Assembly: GCA_964626905.1 (NCBI GenBank)
Contig: CAZVHA010000003.1
Span: 62,001-126,000, forward strand
Length of the DNA: 64,000 nt
DNA from: REEB52 sp964626905
GTDB taxonomy: Bacteria; Chlamydiota; Chlamydiia; Chlamydiales; SM23-39
Direction: 5' to 3'
Below, in pieces: positions 25,144 to 34,174 of this stretch. Made by a program: the position numbers and the translations under genes. The notes under the pieces are model-generated. The model ran no database searches, was not told the origin of the DNA, and saw only the letters and a list, made by a program, of their open reading frames with translations. The first letter of the stretch is position 1, and each line of letters starts with the position of its first letter.

Positions 25144-26013
25144 TTATTCATTTTCTTGTTTGCTTTCTGAAGGCTGTGAATGATCTTTTTGCATCCAGGG
25201 ATGTCTCAAAATCTCTTCACAACACTCCTCTTTGCCAAGGCGATGTTCGGGATTTTTTTCAATCAGACCCCGTATCAGATCTTTGAACTCCTGAGAGTAA
25301 GCTGGCTCATCGGGAATGACAATGGGTTCTCTAGCGACCATCTTCCTGAAAATTTTTCGTTGTTTACCGGTACCAAAGGGCTTTATCTTATAAGCCAACA
25401 TATACAAAGCGATCCCTAAAGAAAAGTGGTCAACTCCTTTATCATAAGGTTTGTGCAAGACTATTTCCGGGGCTATACATGCAGGAGCGCCACAAGGCGT
25501 ATGCCTTCCAGACTCTTCGATTTTCTTTACGAAGTCAAAATCGATGATCTTTAATATGCCATTAACAAAAATAAAATTGTTCAGTTTGATATCTCGATGA
25601 GCAATCCCTTTTTGATGAAGATACCGGACGCCTAGAACCATCTGATGGAAAAGCTGATGCATTTCTCCTTCCCTGTAATTCCCTTTATGGGCGTTTAAGT
25701 GGGCAAGGAGATCTTCCCCTCCCAATTCCTGAAGAAAATAGCAAAATTCCTCATCCTCAAAAAATCGATGCATCAAAAGAACATTTGGATGTTCACATCC
25801 CAAAAGTAGCTCGGCTTGTCTCTTCGGGTTGGGGGACTCCCGTTGTTCCGTTTTTTTTAAGGCATATGTAGCTCGCGAGGAGCGGTGGATAACTTCGAAT
25901 ACTTGAGTCTTCTTCCCTTCGCAAATCTTCCGAACAATTTTAAAATCGGGGAATCGGACATCTTTGGGTAAGCCCTCCAAAGAGGAATGCCCAATAGGAC
26001 AAAAACAGTTCAT
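25144..26013 (-). CDS. Eukaryote-like (CAMK-type) Ser/Thr protein kinase
   Basis: A 289-residue kinase from ATG 26013, chosen because it overlaps the sulP stop as ATGA and has GAAAGAGGGAGAT upstream. ATP-binding Lys is in TYALKK. The catalytic HRDIKLNNF has its Asp near 141. The magnesium motif is DFD (158-160) instead of DFG. The activation segment ends CGAPACIAPE, and DHFSLGIALYML and RHPWMQ resemble eukaryotic calcium/calmodulin-type kinases more than bacterial Pkn proteins. The Gly-rich loop is altered (CEGKKTQVF). No membrane segment. Could be a host-acquired kinase and possible effector; co-translation with a SulP transporter instead suggests a regulator of transport. Confidence 0.82.
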   Translation of the reverse strand: MNCFCPIGHSSLEGLPKDVRFPDFKIVRKICEGKKTQVFEVIHRSSRATYALKKTEQRESPNPKRQAELLLGCEHPNVLLMHRFFEDEEFCYFLQELGGEDLLAHLNAHKGNYREGEMHQLFHQMVLGVRYLHQKGIAHRDIKLNNFIFVNGILKIIDFDFVKKIEESGRHTPCGAPACIAPEIVLHKPYDKGVDHFSLGIALYMLAYKIKPFGTGKQRKIFRKMVAREPIVIPDEPAYSQEFKDLIRGLIEKNPEHRLGKEECCEEILRHPWMQKDHSQPSESKQENE

Positions 26014-27785
26014 TTCGGTGTATCTCCCTCTTTCATGTGGATCAACTCTTGCGCTTTTAGGCACGCTTTCCAGGTGGAAAATTGGGGATTGGTCTCATCA
26101 GTAAAGTAGAGGTTATCAAGTCCGATTTGTTTGACAAGACCTGCCCGGTGAAACACGTGCCACACCTCTTCGGTGAGGCCGCTGATGACGAGATAGCGCC
26201 CAGATGATTGGAGCTGGTTGAAAAGGCGCAAAATGGCCAGACACATCGACGCATCCATGTGGTAGATATTGTTGAGGCGAAGGACAATGGCAAGTGTTTT
26301 TGGATCTTCTGCCACCGATTGGAGCGCATTTTGAAAAAAATCGGCTGAAGCGAAATAGAGCTCTCCCGAAATACCGATAATCCGGACCTTTCGATGAATA
26401 TCTTCCTTTGGGCTCACGATCATGAGTCTCCCTTTCGAGTTAAACGCATACTCAACGAGATGCGGCGTGGACGATTTTCTCAAATAGGTCGCTATTGATA
26501 TCACAATTCCGATAAAAAAAGCAATATCCAGACTGAAGATGAGACACGAGATAAAGGTGATCAAAAAAACCGAAGCGTCTTCTCTTGTGGCGTGAAAGCA
26601 GAGCCGAATCTCTTTCCAATTGACAAGCATCGGAACGGTGGCGATGAGAAGCGCAGCGAGGGCCGCCAGCGGAATGTATTGAACAAAGGGCCAAAAGAAA
26701 AAGATGATGATGCCGGTGAATAGGCCGCTTAAAACAGCTGCCAATCGGGTTTTGGCCTGCATCCGATAGCTGAGCGTCGTCCGTGTCGCACTCCCTGATG
26801 CGGGAAGGGCGCCGTAGACAAAGGAGAGGGCAGCATTTGCGATGCCGAGGCCAAATACGTCTTGGTTGACCTGCACGTGATGTCCCGATTTCGCCGCAAA
26901 ATCGCGCGAAACGGAAAACGCCTCCAAAATCGCTAAAAAAGAGATCGCCACCGCAGCTGGGAACACTTTATTCAGCAAAGAAAAATCGAGAAGAGGCAGC
27001 GTTAAAGAGGGGATCGGCCCCTCAACGCTCGCGTAGGTGCCAAAGCGCAAAAATGTGATGTTTGGGAAAAAATAGCTCACGCCATAAGCCGCAACCGATG
27101 CGATCACCAGCATCAAGAGGGCGTCGGGAAGGTTTTTTGCCACCCTTCGAAAAAGGATGAGGAAGCCGAAACTCAAAATGCCCATCAAAAGGGTGGGCCA
27201 TTGCAGTTGAAGCAGGTGGCTAAAGAAGAATCCCACTTTGAAAAGGACGAGACCCGTCTCCTTGGAAAGGGAAATCCCAGTAAAATAAAAGAGCTGTGTC
27301 GCAATGATGGCAACTGTAATCCCCGCAAAATAGCCCAACACCACGGGGCGACTGACAAATTGGAGCAACTTAGCCACATTGAAAAACGCCGCCAAAATCT
27401 GAATGATCCCAACAATCACGACAATTTGCGTCAAAATGTGAAGGACAATCCTCTCTTTTTCAGCCCCAATGGCCGTCTCGTAGTAGGCATTCAAAATTTC
27501 GGCGATCGAAGTTTGGATCAAAATTGCAGTTCCGGTACTCGGCCCCGAAACTAAATGGCGCGATGAGCCAAAGGCCGCAGCAAAAATCGTCCCAAAAATA
27601 GCCGAAAAAATCCCCGCCGTTGGCGGAAGCCCCGCCAAAAGAGAATAGGCGATAGACTGGGGGATCGCCATGAGGGCAACTGCAAGCGATGCCCAAAGAT
27701 CGCGGCCCAAATAGGAGACAGTGTACTCCCTACACTCCCCCAAAAAAGGGGCAAAGGAGATCGCTCTATGGCGCGGCAGCTTCAT
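26010..27785 (-). CDS. SulP-family anion transporter with STAS domain
   Basis: A 591-residue inner-membrane transporter. The SulP signature AVALMAIPQSIAYSLLAGLPP is near residues 35-55, followed by about 10-12 hydrophobic helices to about 440. A cytosolic STAS domain covers about 455-575 (IGISGELYFASADFF, LRLNNIYHMDASMCLAI). Members carry sulfate, bicarbonate or other anions with Na+ or H+; the substrate here cannot be told. It ends in ATGA overlap with the kinase gene. Confidence 0.92.
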   Translation of the reverse strand: MKLPRHRAISFAPFLGECREYTVSYLGRDLWASLAVALMAIPQSIAYSLLAGLPPTAGIFSAIFGTIFAAAFGSSRHLVSGPSTGTAILIQTSIAEILNAYYETAIGAEKERIVLHILTQIVVIVGIIQILAAFFNVAKLLQFVSRPVVLGYFAGITVAIIATQLFYFTGISLSKETGLVLFKVGFFFSHLLQLQWPTLLMGILSFGFLILFRRVAKNLPDALLMLVIASVAAYGVSYFFPNITFLRFGTYASVEGPIPSLTLPLLDFSLLNKVFPAAVAISFLAILEAFSVSRDFAAKSGHHVQVNQDVFGLGIANAALSFVYGALPASGSATRTTLSYRMQAKTRLAAVLSGLFTGIIIFFFWPFVQYIPLAALAALLIATVPMLVNWKEIRLCFHATREDASVFLITFISCLIFSLDIAFFIGIVISIATYLRKSSTPHLVEYAFNSKGRLMIVSPKEDIHRKVRIIGISGELYFASADFFQNALQSVAEDPKTLAIVLRLNNIYHMDASMCLAILRLFNQLQSSGRYLVISGLTEEVWHVFHRAGLVKQIGLDNLYFTDETNPQFSTWKACLKAQELIHMKEGDTPK

Positions 27786-27840
27786 ATTCTCAGTCTAGGC
27801 CGAAAAAAGAAAAAACACTAGTGTTTGTGGGAGGGTGCTA

Positions 27841-29184
27841 CTAGAGGAGTCTCGGCTCAGATGCTGCGGGCGGTTCTTTGCCGCGCAACTCCAAAACCAG
27901 TGGACAGCCCTGAAATCCATGGATTTGCCTAAAATTGTTAATCAGATATTTTTTATAGGTCTCGGTCATCAGGGTTGGATTATTGACAAAAAGGACAAAC
28001 TTAGGGGGATCCACCTCGACTTGGGTCATGTAGTAGATCCTGAGCCTTTTTCCAATGATGAGAGGAGGGTGGTATTTTTGAAGACACCCCTCGATGAATT
28101 TATTTAAAATACCAGTTGAAATCCGCTTTTTGCGCGCGGCTGCCACCTCTTGAACAAGGGGGAAAATGGGTGCGAGATTTTTCTTTTTTGCAGCTGAGAT
28201 GAAAAGGGCCGGACAGTGATTTAAAAAGGGAATCTCTTCTCTCACCTGCTTCAAGGCGTGTTCCATCCTGAGATTTTTCACAAGATCCCACTTGTTGAAT
28301 ATGAGGATGCAACTTTTTCCTTTCTCTTCAATTTCACTCGCGATCCGCTTTTCTTGAGTCGTAAACCCATCGAATGAATCGAGGACCAAAAGAGCCACAT
28401 CGGCCTTTTCAATCGCCTCGTCGGTCCTCACCCTAGCAAATTTGTCGACAACCACTTTTTCCGCTTTTTTTCTCCGGATTCCGGCTGTGTCGACAAAGAC
28501 ATAACTTTCTCCGCCCCGCTCGACTGAGACATCGATGCTATCGCGCGTCGTCCCGGCAATCGGGCTCACAATGGAGCGCTCCTCATCGACAAGGCCATTC
28601 AGGAGAGTCGACTTCCCCACATTCGCCCGCCCGACGATGGCTACCCGAATGCCAGAAAACTTCTTCTCTTCGACCTTCTCCTCACCTTCAGGAACAAGCC
28701 CCATCACCTTTTCAAGCAGTTCTGCAATTTGATACCCTTGCACAGCAGAAACAGCGATGAGATCGCGAACCGCAAGAGAGTGAAAATCGTGCACCTTGAA
28801 CTCATCTGCCACCGTGTCGATTTTATTGACTGCGACGATGACCGGCTTTTTGGCATTAAGCAAAATCTTAGCCACCTCTTCATCGAGCGGATGGGGCCCT
28901 ACTTGGCCATCGACCACCAAGATAACGGCGCCTGCCTCTTCAATGGCAATTTGGGCTTGCCGCCGGATCTCCCGATTGTATTCCCCTTTATCTGAAATGT
29001 CGATCCCCCCAGTGTCGATCAGGGTGAAAGGACGTCCAAAACTCTCCCCTTCCGCATAGAGGCGATCGCGCGTAATCCCCTCTTGTTCATCGACAATGGA
29101 GAGCCTTTTTTGACAAATCCGGTTGAAAAGGGCCGATTTGCCCACATTGGGCCGACCTACTAAAGCAATTTTTGAGTGTGCCAT
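27841..29184 (-). CDS. der: GTPase Der (EngA), ribosome assembly
   Basis: A 447-residue protein from ATG 29184, giving MAHSKIALVGRPNVGKS as expected for Der; an in-frame ATG lies 7 codons upstream. Two G domains are present: the first with GRPNVGKSALFN, DTGGID and NKID; the second with GRANVGKSTLLN, DTAGIRRKK and NKWDLV. The KH-like C-terminal domain (about 350-435) contains PPKFVLFVNNP. Der acts in 50S subunit maturation. Single gene, ordinary for Chlamydiota. Confidence 0.96.
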   Translation of the reverse strand: MAHSKIALVGRPNVGKSALFNRICQKRLSIVDEQEGITRDRLYAEGESFGRPFTLIDTGGIDISDKGEYNREIRRQAQIAIEEAGAVILVVDGQVGPHPLDEEVAKILLNAKKPVIVAVNKIDTVADEFKVHDFHSLAVRDLIAVSAVQGYQIAELLEKVMGLVPEGEEKVEEKKFSGIRVAIVGRANVGKSTLLNGLVDEERSIVSPIAGTTRDSIDVSVERGGESYVFVDTAGIRRKKAEKVVVDKFARVRTDEAIEKADVALLVLDSFDGFTTQEKRIASEIEEKGKSCILIFNKWDLVKNLRMEHALKQVREEIPFLNHCPALFISAAKKKNLAPIFPLVQEVAAARKKRISTGILNKFIEGCLQKYHPPLIIGKRLRIYYMTQVEVDPPKFVLFVNNPTLMTETYKKYLINNFRQIHGFQGCPLVLELRGKEPPAASEPRLL

Positions 29185-29207
29185 ATTCGTATCGGGGAAG
29201 ATCATAA

Positions 29208-29372
29208 GGGATTGTGAAATAATAAAATAGAAGATTTGGTGGCTTTAGAGACGTCCAGATTTGAACGATCCCAAGGAGGTCCGTATTGCCTCAATACGGG
29301 CGACGAGGGATCGTTTGAAGATGGGCGTCTATAATAGACTCAAAATTTTTTAGTTTATTATTTCACAGTCCC
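29208..29372. repeat. Inverted-repeat element E with TAA flanking duplication
   Basis: 19-bp terminal inverted repeats with one mismatch (29208-29226 GGGATTGTGAAATAATAAA; 29354-29372). The element is flanked on both sides by TAA (29205-29207 and 29373-29375), consistent with a 3-bp target duplication. Internal arms GACGTCCA...GATCCC / GGGATCG...GGGCGTC make a nested hairpin. It lies upstream of der. No ORF. Confidence 0.8.
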
Positions 29373-29447
29373 TAAAGAATTTTCTCTTCTCATTCAACTG
29401 GAAAAATAGCCCATGACCTGCTACACTAGACCCTGATTAGGGGGATT

Positions 29448-29732
29448 ATGGCATTAGATGTGAATCCAAGGGAAAATTTGGATCTTCATAGAGAATTGAT
29501 CAGTTTGAAATCGAGCGAGAAGAGAAAGACCATTGTCAAGTGTCTCATCGCCCTTGCCCTCATCGTGATGGCCATTTTCGCAATCGCCCTTTTAAAAAAC
29601 CTTTTTGTCGCAGCGGCAATCGGAGTCATCGTCATCGCAACTCTTTCAATCTATAACTATTTGGATAGCTACCGCGATTCAAGAGCGATCTTCCTCCGTT
29701 CAGCAGGGGCGATGCTGCAAACTGTCAAGTAA
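29448..29732 (+). CDS. Small two-helix membrane protein, unknown
   Basis: A 94-residue protein with a TAGGGGGATT ribosome site. After a charged N-terminal 32 residues there are two adjacent hydrophobic segments (about 33-48 KCLIALALIVMAIFAI and 53-70 LFVAAAIGVIVIATLSIY) with a very short KN turn. This hairpin is compatible with either an ordinary small inner-membrane protein or a short Inc-type protein. No family recognised. It converges on the helicase gene. Confidence 0.6.
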   Translation: MALDVNPRENLDLHRELISLKSSEKRKTIVKCLIALALIVMAIFAIALLKNLFVAAAIGVIVIATLSIYNYLDSYRDSRAIFLRSAGAMLQTVK

Positions 29733-29749
29733 ATTTTTCACTGACAATT

Positions 29750-32700
29750 CTAATCACCAGTCTCCATTTCAAAGAACATTTTTTCGAAGACTTGGAGCAA
29801 CTCTTCCCTGGAGAGGTAGCTGATCTGATCCTCCCCTCCGACGATCTCCTCGATGAGTCCTTTTTTTCTTTCGATCATTTCGTGAATATGCTCTTCGATG
29901 GTGTGTTTTGTGACGAGTTTAAACACCTGAACGCCCCGATTTTGACCGATGCGATGGACCCGGTCGGTCGCCTGATTTTCTTTCGCGGGGTTCCACCACC
30001 TGTCGTAGTGGATAACGATGGAGGCGACTGTGAGATCAATTCCGACACCAGCAGCGAGGAGGGAGGCGACAAAAACCTCGCATTTCGGATCTTCGCGAAA
30101 GCGCCTCAACTGTTCGGGGCGATCGCGTGTAGAGCCTTTGATTGTGGCAAAGCCGATCCCCTTTTTCTTAAGGTGCGATTCGATGATAGCGAGCATTTCG
30201 AGGTATTGGGAAAAGACGACCACTTTTTGGTTGCTCTCGCGCGCCTCTTGTAAAAGCTCGACAAAAAGATCCCATTTGCCCGACTCGTGGGCATGGTAAG
30301 GTTTTGGCTCTTCTAAAACGAGAGAAGGGTGATCGCAAATCCGTTTCAATTGAGAAAGGGAGGAAAAAACGTGGACGAAGGAGAGAGGTTTTGCGCTGTC
30401 TTTCAATTCTTGATAAATCGAACTTCGCATTTGCAGCGCGACCTCCTTGTAGAGTTTTTTTTGCTCCTCGCTTAAATCGCAGTAGGCGATCTCCTCGATT
30501 TTTTCGGGCAAGTCGCGAAGAACTTCGCTTTTTTTTCGCCTTAGGATGAAGGGCTTTGTCAATTTGGATAAAAGGACTTTTTTTTCTGTGTCTTGATTTT
30601 TCTCAATGGGATTCACAAAAATCTCTCGAAAAACAGGATCGGAGGGCATGTAGTTGGGAAGGACGATATCGATGAGCGATTTGAGTTCGCGAATCCGATT
30701 TTCAATGGGCGTTCCGGAGAGGCCGAGTCTCATCTGAGAGCGAATAGAGCGGAGCGCCTTGTACGTTTGTGAAGTGTGATTTTTTGCGATCTGGATCTCA
30801 TCAAAAATGGCCACTTCGAAGCGATACGGCTTCAAATTTTCTCTTCCTGTGCGCAAGATGCCGTAGGAGGTGAGAAGGAGATCGCTCTTTTCATCAAAAT
30901 ATTCCAGCGTTCTCTCAAGGCCGTAGTAGGTGCAGACCCGTATTTCGGGCAAAAACCGCTTCAAAAGCTCTTGCCAGTGATAGATGACAGAAGTGGGGCA
31001 AACGACGAGGTATTTGTTCTCTTTTTCAAGATCATCGCAAAGGACAGCTGCGAGGAGGGCCATCGCCTGGTGCGTTTTTCCAAGTCCCATGTCGTCGCAG
31101 AGGAGTCCTGATAGCCCGTGGGAATAGAGGAACCAAAGCCAGTTGAGTCCTTGCTCTTGATAAGGGCGCAAAGTGGCTTTTAACCTCGTGATATCAGGGA
31201 GGCGCCTCACTTCGAGGTGGTTTAAGTCTTCGAGAAATTTTCTCGTCTCCGGCTCCTCAGGCTCTTCGATGACCTCAAAGACAGTCAGGCGAATCCACTC
31301 GAGTGTGCTAAGGCGCAAAACCCCCTTTTTCCGATCGAGTTTTTTAGCGAGAAGCTGGCGGATCCAATTGAAGCGCGGCTCTCTTAAATAGAGGAGTCCC
31401 GCTGCTGAAAAGAGGTGCCGTTTTTTTTCTTGAAAAGCATCCCAGAGGGAAAAGATATCGACGTTGCCAATCTCTGAGGTGTAGATGAGATCGATGAGCC
31501 ACTCTTGTCCCCTCTTTTTTCGGCTCTGGGCAATTTTTCGAATTTTCAGTTTTAAATCGACGGGAGGGATCAGTTTGGGGTCGGTTTTTAAGATATAGGG
31601 TTTGAGCGGCTCGAGCTCATAGGCCAAAAAGGGGGCCTCTTGCGCCTCCTGGATGACGATCGGGTGTTGATACCTTTCAGGGAGTCTCGCCGACGGGGGG
31701 ATTTCAGAAAATCCCTTCCCCTCTTGATAAATGTAATCGCCAAAGCGGCTCAAAGTGGCCGGATCGACCCCGGGTGCATATTCCATTTTGGGAATAGTGG
31801 CGATAAGACCCTCTTCATTCACAGTGAGGAGCAGCCCATTTTTCAAAATGGGCATTTCAGTATTATAAAATCCTTGCACCTGCTCCAGATCGTCTTTGTG
31901 CTGGGAGATAAATGGGGAAATTTCACTCGAGGGAATTTTCAATCCTGGATGTAACGGGAGTCTTCCGCGCGCCTCTTTTTTCATGTAAAAGCCTTGGCCC
32001 TTGATATAGACCCACTCGTCAAAGTGGTGGGTCTCATCGTAATTTTCAGGGAAATTGAGCTCTGCACTAAAGAGGAGACCTTCTGGGCCCAATTGGTAGG
32101 TCAAATGGGATTCTAAACTTCCCAAATGGGTCTGAAAGCCGGAGAAATTGTGGAGCCAAAGACGGTGCCGATTGATGAATTCTGCCACCTCTTTTCGCGG
32201 GACAATTTTTTCCTTCCCCTCAAAAATCCACTCTTCGAGAAGAAAAAAACCCCGAGTCGGAATGTAAACCCAAGGGATAAAACAGACCGCTTTGTCCGAT
32301 TTCATATCGCCCGGCACTTCGACATAAAGCTCGATGTGCAAACTCCCCTCTTCATCAAATTTGAGAGTGTATTGACAGCGCCTCAGCTCTGCGTGGATGG
32401 AGAGGAATGGCTCTAATGACTTCAGAGATTGCGAGAGCGCAGAGGCGATCCGCTCTTGGGGAATGCGATCTTCAGCAAAAACAGAACCGACCCTTTTCTT
32501 ATAAAATCCTTTTCCCTCGACATAGAGCCATTCTCCAACGGGAATCCCCTGAAAATCGCTCTCTTTTCTCAATCCCCCTTGATGCGCGATGATGAGACAC
32601 CTCTTCTCCTCATCGTAAGTGATCTTTTCGATCGTCTCATCTTCCGCACCGAACACTTGCAAAGGAGCCTTCACAGTCGATAGAGCGGGAATAATCCAAG

Positions 32701-33436
32701 GCCAGTTGACCTCTGCAATATAAAACCAAATGCCAAGTCCTGGAAAATGGAGAGCGATTTCATTCGGAAGAGGAGATCCATTGAACACAATCTGATACGG
32801 CTCTTGAATTTCATCTAAGTACATGAGCCATTTGGCAAGATCTGACCAAAAAGAGAGTTCAAATTTGAGCGTATGGCTCGCATTGCCCGCTTTAAATGCA
32901 GCGAGCTCCTCAGCGGGCAAATTGGAGAATTTGATCGAGGTTTCCTCCGTCTCAAGCGGCCTCTCTGAGAGAATGGAGGCAAGTCTCCCCTGAGTCTTTT
33001 CTTGCGTCGATTCAATGGAAAAAAGCGGTTTCTTCGTCTTTGACTCACAGGTATAAAAGCCACTCTTCTCCTTTTTAAGACAATCGGTCTCATAGCCGTG
33101 TCTTTTGCTCGCCATCTGAAAGAGACGACTCCAAAGCGATTTTCGAAAACGGACGTGAAGCGGCTCTTTGTGACCGTTAAAAATCTGCAAATAGGCGGCC
33201 GCTATATGGGGACACCCCTTTCCCGCTTCAGAAATTTTGCAAGAACAAAAAGCATCGGTAACAGCCCCCTCGTCCCTCATTTGGATGAAGGGAAACACCT
33301 TTTTTTTCCCTTTTTCGCTCACCTCAAACTGGTAAGTGCCCCGGGAGAAAACGGGCTCAGATACCGCTCCAGACTCTCTTAAATCCTGAGCAGTTTTAAA
33401 GTATTGGGCAATGTATTCCGGCGCTTTTTCTTCCAT
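29750..33436 (-). CDS. SNF2-family helicase with SWIM zinc finger
   Basis: About 1228 residues from ATG 33436; the open frame extends 5 codons upstream to a TTG. A SWIM-type zinc finger lies near 60-85 (CSCKISEAGKGCPHIA). The SNF2 ATPase occupies roughly the last 480 residues: DDMGLGKTHQAM (Walker A), FDEIQIAKN (DEAH-like), LSGTPIENR, then the helicase C domain with SQYLEML and DRVHRIGQ. Chlamydiae encode two such large SNF2 proteins (CT555/CT708 types), presumably acting on DNA-bound complexes. Intact by length. Confidence 0.92.
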   Translation of the reverse strand: MEEKAPEYIAQYFKTAQDLRESGAVSEPVFSRGTYQFEVSEKGKKKVFPFIQMRDEGAVTDAFCSCKISEAGKGCPHIAAAYLQIFNGHKEPLHVRFRKSLWSRLFQMASKRHGYETDCLKKEKSGFYTCESKTKKPLFSIESTQEKTQGRLASILSERPLETEETSIKFSNLPAEELAAFKAGNASHTLKFELSFWSDLAKWLMYLDEIQEPYQIVFNGSPLPNEIALHFPGLGIWFYIAEVNWPWIIPALSTVKAPLQVFGAEDETIEKITYDEEKRCLIIAHQGGLRKESDFQGIPVGEWLYVEGKGFYKKRVGSVFAEDRIPQERIASALSQSLKSLEPFLSIHAELRRCQYTLKFDEEGSLHIELYVEVPGDMKSDKAVCFIPWVYIPTRGFFLLEEWIFEGKEKIVPRKEVAEFINRHRLWLHNFSGFQTHLGSLESHLTYQLGPEGLLFSAELNFPENYDETHHFDEWVYIKGQGFYMKKEARGRLPLHPGLKIPSSEISPFISQHKDDLEQVQGFYNTEMPILKNGLLLTVNEEGLIATIPKMEYAPGVDPATLSRFGDYIYQEGKGFSEIPPSARLPERYQHPIVIQEAQEAPFLAYELEPLKPYILKTDPKLIPPVDLKLKIRKIAQSRKKRGQEWLIDLIYTSEIGNVDIFSLWDAFQEKKRHLFSAAGLLYLREPRFNWIRQLLAKKLDRKKGVLRLSTLEWIRLTVFEVIEEPEEPETRKFLEDLNHLEVRRLPDITRLKATLRPYQEQGLNWLWFLYSHGLSGLLCDDMGLGKTHQAMALLAAVLCDDLEKENKYLVVCPTSVIYHWQELLKRFLPEIRVCTYYGLERTLEYFDEKSDLLLTSYGILRTGRENLKPYRFEVAIFDEIQIAKNHTSQTYKALRSIRSQMRLGLSGTPIENRIRELKSLIDIVLPNYMPSDPVFREIFVNPIEKNQDTEKKVLLSKLTKPFILRRKKSEVLRDLPEKIEEIAYCDLSEEQKKLYKEVALQMRSSIYQELKDSAKPLSFVHVFSSLSQLKRICDHPSLVLEEPKPYHAHESGKWDLFVELLQEARESNQKVVVFSQYLEMLAIIESHLKKKGIGFATIKGSTRDRPEQLRRFREDPKCEVFVASLLAAGVGIDLTVASIVIHYDRWWNPAKENQATDRVHRIGQNRGVQVFKLVTKHTIEEHIHEMIERKKGLIEEIVGGEDQISYLSREELLQVFEKMFFEMETGD

Positions 33437-33451
33437 GAGGGGAAAACCCAA

Positions 33452-33634
33452 ATGAGTCCACTATCAAACCACCCCTCATTGTACTCTTTACTTCAGTTTC
33501 CTGTCCATGAAGAGCCAATCAAACAGGGGGGTAAAGACGCTTTAGAGGAAAATATCGACATTTTACGCCCCAGTCCTGCAAAAAGGCTTGAAGAGCTCAT
33601 CTTGCTCTCTTTAAATTATCTACAACTTGAATGA
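33452..33634 (+). CDS. Possible small protein, 60 aa
   Basis: A short frame from ATG 33452 with a GAGGGG ribosome site 9 bases upstream. The product begins MSPLSNHPSLYSLLQF and ends with a helix KRLEELILLSLNYLQLE. The ribosome site abuts the start codon of the divergent helicase gene, so the two 5' ends nearly overlap. The 3' end overlaps the reverse gene at 33597-33908 by 38 bases. No family recognised; the good ribosome site and the amphipathic C-terminal helix are the only support. Confidence 0.4.
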   Translation: MSPLSNHPSLYSLLQFPVHEEPIKQGGKDALEENIDILRPSPAKRLEELILLSLNYLQLE

Positions 33635-33908
33635 CCCTCTCATCAATTTTCGATTCATCTCCCTTGGTTATCTTCACTAAGTTTGGGGAAATCCGATTCC
33701 ATTCGATTTGAGCGATATATTTCTCATAAAGCAAAGTCAAATAGTCGAAGACTTTATCCGGGGTTATTTGATTAAAACTCCCCCTAATTTCAAAAACTCC
33801 GGGGAAAACAAGTCGCATGTTATTGACCAATCTTTCTGCAGCTCTACTCTCTCCTTCATAATTGTCTATAGAATAAATAGCCGTATATTGCGTTGAAACA
33901 GTCGTCAT
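33597..33908 (-). CDS. Hypothetical protein, about 103 aa
   Basis: From the ATG at 33908 (GGGGGAG 9 bases before) the product is a 103-residue soluble protein with mixed alpha/beta pattern (YTAIYSIDNYEGESRAAERL; VFDYLTLLYEKYIAQIEW). No signal, membrane segment or known motif. An in-frame ATG 6 codons upstream is less well placed. It converges with the possible small gene at 33452 and lies next to a miniature element. Confidence 0.55.
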   Translation of the reverse strand: MTTVSTQYTAIYSIDNYEGESRAAERLVNNMRLVFPGVFEIRGSFNQITPDKVFDYLTLLYEKYIAQIEWNRISPNLVKITKGDESKIDERVIQVVDNLKRAR

Positions 33909-33971
33909 CACAAAGGTCTCCCCCATTTTTTGGCCTAGGATGCTAGACTAGAGGAGGGATAGATTGCAATG

Positions 33972-34161
33972 GCTTTGTTGCATAATTCCTGCACATATAT
34001 AAGTCATTGACAGCAAGAAAATTAATAACCACCGAGCACACCGAGCGCGCCGAGAAAAAGGGAAGAATGCGCGTCTCTCGCGCCTCGGAGCTCTCGGTGA
34101 GCTCGGTGGTAAAATATTTACTTAAGTCTGTTGGGGCTTCGGCGATTTATGCAACAATGCC
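33972..34161. mobile_element. IS903/IS5-like miniature element (MITE) with 9-bp target duplication
   Basis: The ends are GGCTTTGTTGCATAA (33972-33986) and, inverted, GGCATTGTTGCATAA (34147-34161), 14 of 15 matching, similar to IS903-group IS5-family termini. The element is bracketed by GATTGCAAT at 33963-33971 and 34162-34170, a perfect 9-bp direct repeat, the size that group is known to make. Internally, ACCACCGAGC...GCTCGGTGGT forms a second palindrome. No transposase: 190 bp, non-autonomous. Confidence 0.85.
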
Positions 34162-34174
34162 GATTGCAATCGAA

